In this document: piece by piece, positions 53,372-60,075 of the stretch | How the letters are laid out: every line of letters starts with the position of its first letter | Numbering within the stretch: the stretch's first letter is position 1 | Assembly: GCA_905233475.1 (NCBI GenBank) | Contig: CAJOEN010000033.1 | Location: 1 to 60,075, forward strand | From: an uncultured Bacteroidales bacterium | GTDB lineage: Bacteria; Bacteroidota; Bacteroidia; Bacteroidales; P3 | Length of the DNA: 60,075 nt | Direction of reading: 5' to 3' | Notes under the pieces: model-generated | The model's database searches: none | Seen by the model: the letters and a program-made list of their open reading frames with translations, nothing else | What the model was told of the DNA's origin: nothing | Made by a program: the position numbers and the translations under genes

Positions 53372-54595
53372 TTATTTTATCAGAAAATCGTCGAATCTGT
53401 CGAAATGCATAAGACTATAGAAATCATCATAATAATCGTTAGCCTCAACTATGGAAAAATCCTTTAAATCATCCCAATTCGCATTTTTGACTTTTTCTCC
53501 ATGAATATTTATCAAATCGCACTTCAAGAATTCAGCGCGCAACCTTTTTTGTATTTCTTCTTTCACACCTAGCACTCCTGAGCTACCTCCTGTCAAGATA
53601 ATCATGCCGTTAGAAATGTCAAAAACTAATTCCGGGGGAATTTTCGCAAGCACCTCAATCACAGCGCTTTTTATACACTTTATGGATTTGTCCATGGCTT
53701 TTAACAAGTCCTTGTACGAAACAGCCAAAGTTTCCCTGACGTTTTTGCCTCTGTCAAAACAATCGAATTCCCGCTTTTCTGAGCGTTGTCGCCCCCTTGA
53801 ATATTTTGCAAAATGACTGACTTCCTTTTTAATTTTTGTGGCTTCTTCTTTGTCAATCAAAACATCGAACTTTTCACAGATATAAGCGCGTATATCCTCG
53901 GTGAAAGCATCTCCGGCTACCGGAATGGTTTTATTAACGACTATTCCGCCCAAAGTTATCACAGATATTTCGGTAGTTCCTCCGCCAACATGCACTATCA
54001 TCTTGGCTTCTGGCTCATAGATATTGAAACCAAAGCAAATAGCCTCGGCAAGGGGCCTGTATAAAAAGCGGACTTCCTTGGCTCCAGCTTCGTGTGCAAT
54101 TTGGCGCAACAACTCAAATTCCTCGGTGGCAAATGCAGCTGGTACAATAATCAGCAGTTTAGAGATGGAGGGCTCATCATCATCATTTTCAAGCATTTTA
54201 CTGACAAGATATTTCGCCGCCTCCTTATCCACAATCTTTCCACCCTCAATTGGACGCACTACGCTAATATTATTCCCGCGGTCATCAGTATCTCCTATAT
54301 TTTCGTCACTGGCAATGGCTATGTATTCATCATCACGTTTCACGACGGCAGACGGACGAACACAGGGTCTGTGATTCACTTCTCTCATCATGGTCATTTT
54401 TGATTGCCCTATCCATAGCACACTGTCTCCATCATCAAGTTTCCGATATTCCTTGTACATTTTTATTAGTTCAATCATTTTGTCGAGTTCATCAACATTA
54501 TAACTATTGATGAGTAACAAATCGCTAAGTTGAACAACTTCGTCCGACTCATAGTCAAATCCAAGCCACATGTCGCCTGTTACTTTTTTTTTCAT
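53372..54595 (-). CDS. MreB/actin-fold protein with lost catalytic residues
   Basis: 407 residues. The core follows MreB closely: RPSAVVKRDDEYIAIASDEN, ISVVRPIEGGKIVDKEAAKY, VHVGGGTTEISVITLGGIVV and GMIILTGGSSGVLGVKEEI. Three key positions are changed. Phosphate-1 IDLGTANT reads LWIGQSKM. The phosphate-2 Asp is His (VHVGGGTTE). The Glu of the LIEEPMAAAIG motif is Arg (LYRPLAEAI). ATP hydrolysis is therefore unlikely. An extra ~55 residues precede the fold and an acidic tail follows. No mreC/mreD/rodA is near, so it is not the shape gene. It heads a two-gene unit with the FtsZ-like protein. Confidence 0.75.
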   Translation of the reverse strand: MKKKVTGDMWLGFDYESDEVVQLSDLLLINSYNVDELDKMIELIKMYKEYRKLDDGDSVLWIGQSKMTMMREVNHRPCVRPSAVVKRDDEYIAIASDENIGDTDDRGNNISVVRPIEGGKIVDKEAAKYLVSKMLENDDDEPSISKLLIIVPAAFATEEFELLRQIAHEAGAKEVRFLYRPLAEAICFGFNIYEPEAKMIVHVGGGTTEISVITLGGIVVNKTIPVAGDAFTEDIRAYICEKFDVLIDKEEATKIKKEVSHFAKYSRGRQRSEKREFDCFDRGKNVRETLAVSYKDLLKAMDKSIKCIKSAVIEVLAKIPPELVFDISNGMIILTGGSSGVLGVKEEIQKRLRAEFLKCDLINIHGEKVKNANWDDLKDFSIVEANDYYDDFYSLMHFDRFDDFLIK

Positions 54596-54656
54596 TTTTT
54601 TGATATTTTAATGAATGAATAATTTTATTGTTTTCGTTCTGCGAAAATACAAACTC

Positions 54657-54679
54657 ACTCTGCCAAACCGAAGCAGAGT
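54657..54679. promoter_or_regulatory. Dyad upstream of the MreB-like gene
   Basis: ACTCTGC and GCAGAGT, a perfect 7-bp dyad with a 9-nt centre, next to a weak minus-strand -7 box (TATTTTCG, 54642-54649). It could be an operator at the -33 position. Confidence 0.4.
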
Positions 54680-54793
54680 ATATTAAAAGCCGCTCTACAA
54701 AAGGAAATTTAAAATGCCATTTTTACAAAATTCAGCATTAAACATGAGCATTTTTGATGTAATTTGCTATGTAAAAGTATAGATAGTATATGC

Positions 54794-54826
54794 AAAAAGT
54801 GCCGGGATTTAATCCGGCACTTTTTC
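54794..54826 (-). terminator. Terminator of the 45-residue gene
   Basis: A perfect 12-bp stem, AAAAAGTGCCGG with CCGGCACTTTTT, works on both strands. It lies 6 nt past the stop of the small gene. Confidence 0.85.
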
Positions 54827-54831
54827 TGCTT

Positions 54832-54969
54832 TTACTTTTTTGGTATAAAAACATAAGTTTTACCATTTACAAGTTTAGCCATGCCTCCCATATCACGTGC
54901 AGCTTTTGTCAAATCGCTTACAGATGCATAAGTCTGGCTCATTCCGTTTGAAAAGTTTAATGTGTACAT
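54832..54969 (-). CDS. 45-residue small protein, unknown
   Basis: MYTLNFSNGMSQTYASVSDL at the start, AARDMGGMAK in the middle, VNGKTYVFIPKK at the end, TAA stop at 54832. It has no signal peptide or membrane helix; the pattern is strand, helix, strand. It has its own -7 box (TATTTTTG, 55016-55023 on the minus strand) and a strong terminator right after the stop. An exact 21-bp regulatory element lies upstream and is shared with the regulator at 58133. These make it a real gene despite its length. Gly/Met-rich GGM could be flexible. Function unknown; a peptide controlled by the kinase/regulator locus is one idea. Confidence 0.6.
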   Translation of the reverse strand: MYTLNFSNGMSQTYASVSDLTKAARDMGGMAKLVNGKTYVFIPKK

Positions 54970-55015
54970 AATTTAATTTTTTTTTGTAAGTACTAATAAT
55001 ATTTATTAAACCCTG

Positions 55016-55066
55016 CAAAAATACCCCCTTCCCGCCACTTACGGCAGGTCTAAATAAGGTCTAAAT
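55016..55066 (-). promoter_or_regulatory. Promoter of the 45-residue gene with tandem ATTTAGACCT element
   Basis: On the minus strand ATTTAGACCT-T-ATTTAGACCT (55066-55046) is followed after 22 nt by TATTTTTG. No TTG is seen at -33; the element sits there instead, as expected for an activator site. The same 21 bp occurs at 58063-58083. Confidence 0.6.
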
Positions 55067-55399
55067 CGCATCGTCCAATTTATCAGGAAGATACATCGGG
55101 GAACGAAGACACAAAAACAGGAGGAAACAAAGTTCTCTAATTTCGCATTTGTCCGATTGGGGCGATTTTTGGCTGACACGGCGTGACAGAATTACATAGT
55201 AATCGTGAAGTCCTTTGAAATAAAATCGCCCAATGAACAAAACATACAACAAGCCTTTTCAAATCTCACAAATTTGTTAGATTTATTTTTTAGGGAGGGG
55301 GTCGCCATAGGCGAGAAAATAAAATATTTGTCGAAAACACAAAACACAGAAATAAAATAGTTAAAATACTCATAATTAGTATTATAATATAATAAAATT
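55067..55399. other. Intergenic, no supported gene
   Basis: AT-rich. A 63-codon frame at 55061-55252 (minus) lacks family features and overlaps the regulatory element, so I do not call it. A GGGAGGGGGTCGCCATAGGC stretch near 55293 is unusually GC-rich for the spot; I cannot name it. Confidence 0.4.
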
Positions 55400-55447
55400 T
55401 GAAGTAAAACTCCAATTTTTATCGCAAAATCTGAAGTAGAACTCCAA
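55400..55447 (+). promoter_or_regulatory. Two 16-bp direct repeats upstream of the second AAA_14 gene
   Basis: TGAAGTAAAACTCCAA (55400-55415) and TGAAGTAGAACTCCAA (55432-55447), 15 of 16 identical, 32 bp apart (about three helical turns). They end 41 bp before the -7 box and look like paired binding sites. Confidence 0.6.
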
Positions 55448-55488
55448 AAATTCTTTCGAAAAAGTACAAAATATCAAATTATTTATCG

Positions 55489-55496
55489 TATCTTTG
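55489..55496 (+). promoter_or_regulatory. -7 promoter box of the second AAA_14/DUF4143 gene
   Basis: TATCTTTG, a perfect TAnnTTTG match 23 nt before the ATG at 55520. Confidence 0.6.
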
Positions 55497-55519
55497 CATT
55501 TGAAACAATATCGAACAAA

Positions 55520-56671
55520 ATGTTACATAGATTATTGTCTTTTAACGACATAGAATGCGACAGCATATTTTTGTGGGGACCGCGGCAAACTGGGAAAAGC
55601 ACATTGCTCAAGCAATTGTTTCCAGAAACGCCTTATTACGACCTGCTAAAATCGGATGTTTACAGTAAATACAGACTGCAGCCCTCTCTTTTTCGCGACG
55701 AGTGCATGATGCTGGACGAGGGTGCGTTGGTAATCATTGACGAAGTTCAGAAAATCCCTGCACTGCTCGATGAGGTGCATTGGCTTATGAGCAACCGAAA
55801 TATGCGGTTCATACTATGCGGCTCCAGCGCCCGCAAACTGAAACGCACCGGGGCCAACCTACTTGGTGGCAGGGCCATTCGCAAAGTTCTGCACCCTTTG
55901 GTAAGCGGCGAAATTCCTGATTTCGATTTAGACAAAGCGGTAAATCACGGCATGTTGCCACGTCATTATCTTGCCGAAAATCCGCAAAAACGCCTTCTGG
56001 CCTATATAGGAGATTATATACAGCAGGAAATCATAGCCGAAGCATTGGTACGAAATCTCGATTCTTTCACTCGTTTTTTGGAAGTCGCGGCCTTGAGCGA
56101 TTCGGAGATGGTCAATTACACAAAAATAGCCACAGAATGCGGAGTGTCGTCAAAAACCGTCAAGGAATATTTCTCCATTTTGGAGGAGACACTGGTGGGG
56201 ACGTTTGTGCCCGCATACACTAAAGCTCCGAAACGCAAAGTCCAGCTTTCGCCAAAATTTTACTATTTTGATGTAGGCGTAACAAATCACTTGTTGCGTC
56301 GAGAAAGGCTCAAGAGAGGCACGGCGGAATACGGCCACGCTTTCGAGCACCTTATCATCCAAGAGCTGATAGCATATCTCGATTACACTGAGTCGAAAAA
56401 ACGACTCACCTTCTGGCACACCCTAAACAACGCATACGAAGTAGATGCGATTATCGGCGACGCTGAATTTGCCATAGAAATAAAATCTTCGCCAAGCATC
56501 GTATCATCGCACCTGAAAGGGCTAAAAGCTTTTAAGGAAGAGCATCCCGACTGTCGGCTCATTGTTGTATCGTTGGAAGAAAAGCCGCGACTGTTCAACG
56601 GGGTGGAGGTATGGCCGGCCACCGACTTTCTTCAAAGACTATGGAACGGGAAAATAATAATTCCCACATAA
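55520..56671 (+). CDS. AAA_14 / DUF4143 ATPase, second copy
   Basis: 383 residues. Walker A GPRQTGKSTLL near 20-30, Walker B LVIIDEVQKIPALL near 70-83, and sensor FILCGSSARKLKR near 95-107. A winged-helix segment (YTKIATECGVSSKTVKEYF) precedes the DUF4143 nuclease-like end, with NNAYEVDAII and FAIEIKSSPS near 310-330. It differs strongly from the copy at 7509-8801, so it is not a recent duplicate. Its own promoter carries paired direct repeats. Function of the family is unsettled. Confidence 0.9.
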   Translation: MLHRLLSFNDIECDSIFLWGPRQTGKSTLLKQLFPETPYYDLLKSDVYSKYRLQPSLFRDECMMLDEGALVIIDEVQKIPALLDEVHWLMSNRNMRFILCGSSARKLKRTGANLLGGRAIRKVLHPLVSGEIPDFDLDKAVNHGMLPRHYLAENPQKRLLAYIGDYIQQEIIAEALVRNLDSFTRFLEVAALSDSEMVNYTKIATECGVSSKTVKEYFSILEETLVGTFVPAYTKAPKRKVQLSPKFYYFDVGVTNHLLRRERLKRGTAEYGHAFEHLIIQELIAYLDYTESKKRLTFWHTLNNAYEVDAIIGDAEFAIEIKSSPSIVSSHLKGLKAFKEEHPDCRLIVVSLEEKPRLFNGVEVWPATDFLQRLWNGKIIIPT

Positions 56672-56722
56672 GTCGCCGTAACATACATGGAATAACAAAA
56701 TAACGCCGACAGGAGGGGCTTT

Positions 56723-57958
56723 TCACTGCCCCATAAGTTCTTTGCAACGGTACACTACCTCTACAAAAAGTTTGTAAATCTCGTCTTTGTCGTTGCAATA
56801 TTTCCACACGCAGGTTATGTCGGATTCGGGCAGAAGGCCATTTTTCAGGTCGTTTATCACTGGATTGGTGCCGTATCGTATGCGCTTGCCGCTTTCTAAA
56901 TTCATTATCAACGCCTGGCAATACATTCCTTTGCCGTCGATATCGTCGAAAATATACACGCACAAAGCCATTTTGTCGGTCAAAGGGAACGACACATCGG
57001 TAAATGTGCCTATTCCTGCGTATTTGTTGGGTTGCAAGTCGGGAAAGAGTTTCGCCGTTGAGTCAACCCAATCGGGATAAGGCACTTCATATAGATCATC
57101 GTAAGCGAACATTTCCTTGGGATCATAATCGGCAGGTGGAATTATCCTACCGAAAACAGCGATAACACCGGCCACAAGTGTCGCCACCAACGCCAACGCA
57201 ACAAAAAACACACGCATCCTGTCGGTTCCCCGCATGGCATTTTCCACGTCTTCGGCCGACTGGTAACGCTGTGCGGGATTGTCCTTGGTGCAGCGGCGTG
57301 CCACCCTGCGGTATTTCTTAGGGCACACCTCGCCCAGTATTTTGCCGAAAGCATAGATGTCGGCACGAGCGTCCACAGGCTTTCCGTGCTGCATCTGCTC
57401 AGGGGCGGCGTAGGCCAAGGTATAGGCCGGGCCTTTAAGCAGGGCGTAGTCGTCGGTGTCGGCAAGGCCAAAATCTATAATCTTTACATTGTCGCCCTTG
57501 CGGGTAACGAGGATATTGGAAGGCTTGAGGTCGCGATGAACTATCTGCAAAGAGTGGTAGTAGCGCATGGCGGAGAGCAGTTCGCGCAACACCTTCATAC
57601 GCTGTTTCTTCGACGGATTTTCGGCAAGAAAATCGGCAAGGGTGCGACCATCGACGTATTGCATAACGATGCACGGGCCAAGCTCGGCATTGGTCTCGCG
57701 GCTGTACACCTGCACAATGTTGGGATGGTTCATCTGCATGGCAATGGAGTATTCCTTACCCAGCATGGCCAAGCACAGCGAATCGGAAACTTTTTCGGGT
57801 TTCAGTCCTTTAAGCACCACCCATCGGCCGTCGCGACGTGTCTTTACGATACGGCTGTGTCCGCGCGAGGCGATTTCGGTGTAATCCGAATCCGCTCCGC
57901 TATCACTGAAACTCAGAGTGCTGACCTATGCCGATATGCTGTTGTCCAGGTTTTCCAT
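56723..57958 (-). pseudogene. Ser/Thr protein kinase with in-frame TAG at codon 11
   Basis: Frame from ATG at 57958: MENLDNSISA, then TAG (57926-57928), then an uninterrupted 401-codon kinase. The N-lobe needs the sequence after the TAG: YTEIASRGHSRIVK, then the ATP-binding Lys in WVVLKGLK. After it come HRDLKPSN, IDFGLAD and YAAPEQ with the usual C-lobe. A membrane helix near residue 250 (VFFVALALVATLVAGVIAVF) leads to a ~130-residue periplasmic domain. No ATG lies between the TAG and the N-lobe; a GTG inside WVV would cut the N-lobe. The -7 box TAACTTTG is 5 nt before the ATG, so the message is nearly leaderless. Either inactivated, read through, or a base error. Confidence 0.75.
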
Positions 57959-57963
57959 CGCTG

Positions 57964-57971
57964 CAAAGTTA
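57964..57971 (-). promoter_or_regulatory. Kinase promoter -7 box
   Basis: Minus-strand TAACTTTG, with TTTG 18 nt upstream as a -33 candidate lying inside the first TGCAC palindrome. The transcript should start at or just before the ATG. Confidence 0.6.
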
Positions 57972-57985
57972 CGATTTTTTTCATT

Positions 57986-58038
57986 TGCACAAAAAAAAGT
58001 GCAATTTTGTTGAATTTCTGCACAAAAAAAAGTGCAAT
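57986..58038. promoter_or_regulatory. Two identical TGCAC-A8-GTGCA palindromes
   Basis: TGCACAAAAAAAAGTGCAAT at 57986-58005 and again at 58019-58038, exactly 33 bp apart. The first overlaps the -33 region of the kinase promoter, so a repressor bound here would block the kinase and, through the pair, perhaps loop the whole divergent gap. Confidence 0.65.
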
Positions 58039-58062
58039 CTAAAAATATTTTAGCAAAACAAA

Positions 58063-58111
58063 ATTTAGACCTTATTTAGACCTGTAGTTACAGATTTTTT
58101 CATTACCTTTG
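58063..58111 (+). promoter_or_regulatory. Promoter of the small regulator with tandem ATTTAGACCT element
   Basis: ATTTAGACCT-T-ATTTAGACCT at 58063-58083, then 20 nt, then TACCTTTG at 58104-58111, then the ATG at 58133. No TTG -33 box. The 21-bp element is identical to 55046-55066 and has the same orientation towards its promoter. Confidence 0.65.
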
Positions 58112-58132
58112 CCTGAAACAAAACCACCGCAA

Positions 58133-58711
58133 ATGAATACACAACCAACTTACTTGCAAAAACTTAAAGAAAGCGTCGAGCGTTCATTGTCCCATCCGCT
58201 GAAAACGAGCAAGGATTTTGCCGAGCTCCACGACAAGATGCAGGAAAGCAACGGCGAAACCCTCGGAACTACCACGCTGAAACGCATCTGGAACTACATC
58301 GGCGGCGAAAACGCCTTGCGCGAAAGCACCCTCGACGTGCTGTGCCGTTTTGTGGGATACTCCGACTGGAACACTTTTGTTGCCGACTGCTGCGGCGAAA
58401 CCGACCGCGAGACTTCCAAAATGGTGGTGACGAAGACCGTCCGTTTCCAACAGTTGAACATTGGCGACAAACTCGAAATCAAGTGGAACCCCAATCGTCA
58501 CCTCACTCTCAAGTATCTGGGAAACAATATCTTCGATGTTATTGTGGCAGAAAATTCGAAAATAAAGGCAGGCATGAAACTCCGTTGTGAACGCCTAACC
58601 ATAGGGCTGCCACTTTATGTCGACATAATGCACGACGGCCAGCCCCCCGCCCTGTTCGAAGCCGGCAAAAAAGGCGGACTTACAATGATAACGGTAGCAA
58701 GCGGGCAGTAG
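58133..58711 (+). CDS. Small regulator-like protein next to the kinase
   Basis: 192 residues from the ATG at 58133, supported by the promoter just upstream. The N-terminal ~85 residues are helical with GTTTLKRIWNYIGGE and TLDVLCRFVGYSDWNTF, a putative DNA-binding domain common in Bacteroidales. A linker rich in Thr/Ser follows (ETDRETSKMVVTKT), then a beta domain of ~85 residues (LNIGDKLEIKWNPNRHLTLK). It is divergent from the Ser/Thr kinase, and such pairs recur, so it may be the kinase's target. DNA binding is inferred, not shown. Stop TAG. Confidence 0.6.
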   Translation: MNTQPTYLQKLKESVERSLSHPLKTSKDFAELHDKMQESNGETLGTTTLKRIWNYIGGENALRESTLDVLCRFVGYSDWNTFVADCCGETDRETSKMVVTKTVRFQQLNIGDKLEIKWNPNRHLTLKYLGNNIFDVIVAENSKIKAGMKLRCERLTIGLPLYVDIMHDGQPPALFEAGKKGGLTMITVASGQ

Positions 58712-58779
58712 TCGGAGGTCGGTGGACGGCCACAATAAAGATCGCCTCAACTTACATTTCTCTTTTTCACAAAAGAACG

Positions 58780-58787
58780 TATATTTG
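58780..58787 (+). promoter_or_regulatory. Orphan -7 box before the IS element
   Basis: TATATTTG pointing right into the IS481-type element, with no intact plus-strand gene behind it. It is followed at once by a GCAC-N6-GTGC dyad. It may have served a gene now displaced by the insertion. Confidence 0.4.
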
Positions 58788-58865
58788 CACGAAATAGTGC
58801 CGTTGCATAGGCAATTGCACTTTATTGTTTATCAATTGTTTGTATAAGTTAATAACGTTATTGGT

Positions 58866-59911
58866 GAAAATGACTATTTTCGCACTGCAAAGATATGACA
58901 TTTTTTTCCGATTATCAAAGTTTTTCTGTAAAAAAGTTCGGGCTGTAGTTCTAACCATCTGATACACGCTTCGATAGGTGTGCGCACATTGAGTTCTTTT
59001 GCAAGTCCTCCGTGCCGTCGGTTGAAGTTATAATATACCAAAAATTGTTCGAGGTCGTCCGATAGTTCCTGAAACGATTGGTATTTTACGCGATTTACTG
59101 TTGATTCCTTAATGGTGAGATTGGCACGTTCCACCATTCCGTTGGTTTTCGGCGTCCCTGGCTTTGTCAGACGATGTCCTGTGCTTCCGCCGCAGGCGAT
59201 GTCGAACTTGCCTTCCTTTTTTGTAGAAGCACCGCCACGTCCCTTGTACAGTTTGTTGGAGAACTCCTTTCCGTTGTCGGTGAGTACTATATCGAGAATG
59301 AAAGGGAAGAACTTTCTCGCCCGATTCATAAAATCGGCTGCATTTTCGGCTGATTTCTCGTCATAAAGGCGGTAGAACATCAGTCGTGTGGCACGGTCTA
59401 TGGCGACAAACAGATAGTATCTTATGCCGTTTATCCTCGGCATGTAGGTGACGTCCATGTGTATGTATCCGGGCGTGTATTCCTTGAACCTGGCGTAAGC
59501 TTGCCGCGCCTCTTTAGGCTTTCGGTTGATGCCGTTGTTCACAAGACATCTGTACACCGAGGAAATAGACACGCTTATGCCTGAGTTGGACAACATATAT
59601 GTGATTTCCTCCCTCGAAGCCCATGTTGTGTTCCTTATGGACACCACCAGTGCCTCCTGCACTGCTGTCAGTGCATACTCTATGTTGTGGGGGCGGGAAC
59701 TGACATCCTCAAGGAAATCGCGTTTTTTCCACTTGCTCACTGTGTTCAACGACACTTTGTGTCGTTCGGCCAAAACGGTGTTCGGCAAATTTGATTTGTT
59801 TATTTCGCGACGAATGTGTGTGTATTTGTCGTCGCATTTGCATGATAGGACTGTGGCATAATTTGCTGTTTTTTTAATTAATGTTTCCCTTTGCAAATAT
59901 AGCCATTTTCC
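58866..59911 (-). mobile_element. IS481-type insertion sequence
   Basis: About 1046 bp. Left end GAAAATGACTATTTT then TGCAAAGATATGACAT; right end, reversed, GAAAATGGCTATATTTGCAA then AGGGAAACAT. These are imperfect inverted repeats with a 5-base gap. The transposase stop falls inside the left repeat. No clear target duplication was seen. Confidence 0.7.
58874..59896 (-). CDS. IS481-family transposase
   Basis: About 340 residues if begun at the TTG at 59896 inside the right inverted repeat. The open frame runs on to an ATG at 60040, but that lies outside the element. An N-terminal HTH (NTVLAERHKVSLNTVSKWKK) and SSRPHN are followed by the rve integrase core: first Asp in YIHMDVTYMPRI, second in IVLTDNGKEFSN, and Glu in NGMVERANLTIKES. 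YNFNRRHGGL follows the Glu. The DDE triad is intact, so it may be active. Confidence 0.85.
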   Translation of the reverse strand: MQRETLIKKTANYATVLSCKCDDKYTHIRREINKSNLPNTVLAERHKVSLNTVSKWKKRDFLEDVSSRPHNIEYALTAVQEALVVSIRNTTWASREEITYMLSNSGISVSISSVYRCLVNNGINRKPKEARQAYARFKEYTPGYIHMDVTYMPRINGIRYYLFVAIDRATRLMFYRLYDEKSAENAADFMNRARKFFPFILDIVLTDNGKEFSNKLYKGRGGASTKKEGKFDIACGGSTGHRLTKPGTPKTNGMVERANLTIKESTVNRVKYQSFQELSDDLEQFLVYYNFNRRHGGLAKELNVRTPIEACIRWLELQPELFYRKTLIIGKKCHIFAVRK

Positions 59912-60075
59912 CCAACCATAGAGCAAATGCCTAACAACAACCTTGTGAACTTTTACAAATATATTATAATAGAATATATTAGTGTCCGATAAAAAATCAT
60001 AGGCAACGTAATAAAAATGTAAAGCATTGATATATAGCAATGATGTGGTTTGCCAAACAGCAATTTGTCAAAGTA

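Noticed and set aside
53372..54595. Canonical cell-shape gene mreB or an Hsp70
   Set aside because: Catalytic residues are replaced, no mreC/mreD/pbp2/rodA follows, and the Hsp70 substrate domain is absent.
55061..55252. 63-codon minus-strand gene
   Set aside because: Its end overlaps the 21-bp regulatory element, and it has no recognisable features or promoter.

Overview
The window looks like a Bacteroidota (Bacteroidales-type) chromosome. Genes are preceded by TAnnTTTG -7 boxes and mostly lack Shine-Dalgarno sequences. Family content agrees: a PorP/SprF protein and a PorE-like OmpA protein of the type IX secretion kind, a short 287-residue primary sigma factor, SusC-style outer-membrane barrels, DUF3791/DUF3990 genes and AAA_14/DUF4143 ATPases. 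TAA, TAG and TGA all end genes normally. I see no rRNA operon, CRISPR array or complete prophage.

Layout. 0.1-6.3 kb (minus): T9SS-type pair, iron alcohol dehydrogenase, lipoprotein and barrel. 6.3-11.7 kb is accessory: a gene-poor tract, an AAA_14/DUF4143 ATPase between direct repeats, a gene split by an amber codon, and a PIN toxin-antitoxin pair. 11.7-32.7 kb is mostly core: indolepyruvate:ferredoxin oxidoreductase, M16 peptidase, lysS, folD (damaged 5' end), ffh, primary sigma factor, DoxX/TlpA/esterase lipoprotein run, AddA-like helicase-nuclease, TonB-type barrel. 32.7-38.4 kb (minus) is one long operon: a P-loop protein and a MutS-like ATPase resembling the accessory pair of lysine-fermentation clusters, then two CPBP-protease paralogues (one truncated). 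38.4-39.7 kb holds a possible structured RNA and a decayed DUF3791-DUF3990 module. 39.9-45.3 kb: dnaX, cation/proton antiporter, dapF, initiator tRNA, lplA. 45.3-49.9 kb: ECF sigma/anti-sigma operon with envelope genes, a doubly frameshifted TonB-like gene, and a voltage-gated cation channel with a TVEGW filter.

50-60 kb is the most unusual part. It has REP-like repeats, a UDG-like gene, a probable PUA/EVE-like plus Mrr nuclease, and a two-gene unit coding for an MreB-fold protein that has lost its catalytic residues followed by a 161-residue protein that looks like a cut-down FtsZ domain. Next come a 45-residue gene with its own promoter and terminator, a second AAA_14/DUF4143 ATPase, and a Ser/Thr kinase divergent from a small regulator. 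The small gene and the regulator carry the same 21-bp tandem element (two ATTTAGACCT units, 11-bp period) in the same orientation and at nearly the same distance from their -7 boxes. The kinase/regulator gap also has two identical TGCAC-A8-GTGCA palindromes 33 bp apart. An IS481-type element closes the window.

Several genes are broken by single events: in-frame TAG in the kinase, in DUF3990 and probably at 10.2 kb, and frameshifts in DUF3990, the TonB-like gene and folD. This means either active decay or base-level sequence errors. All family assignments are from reading motifs by eye; no searches were run.
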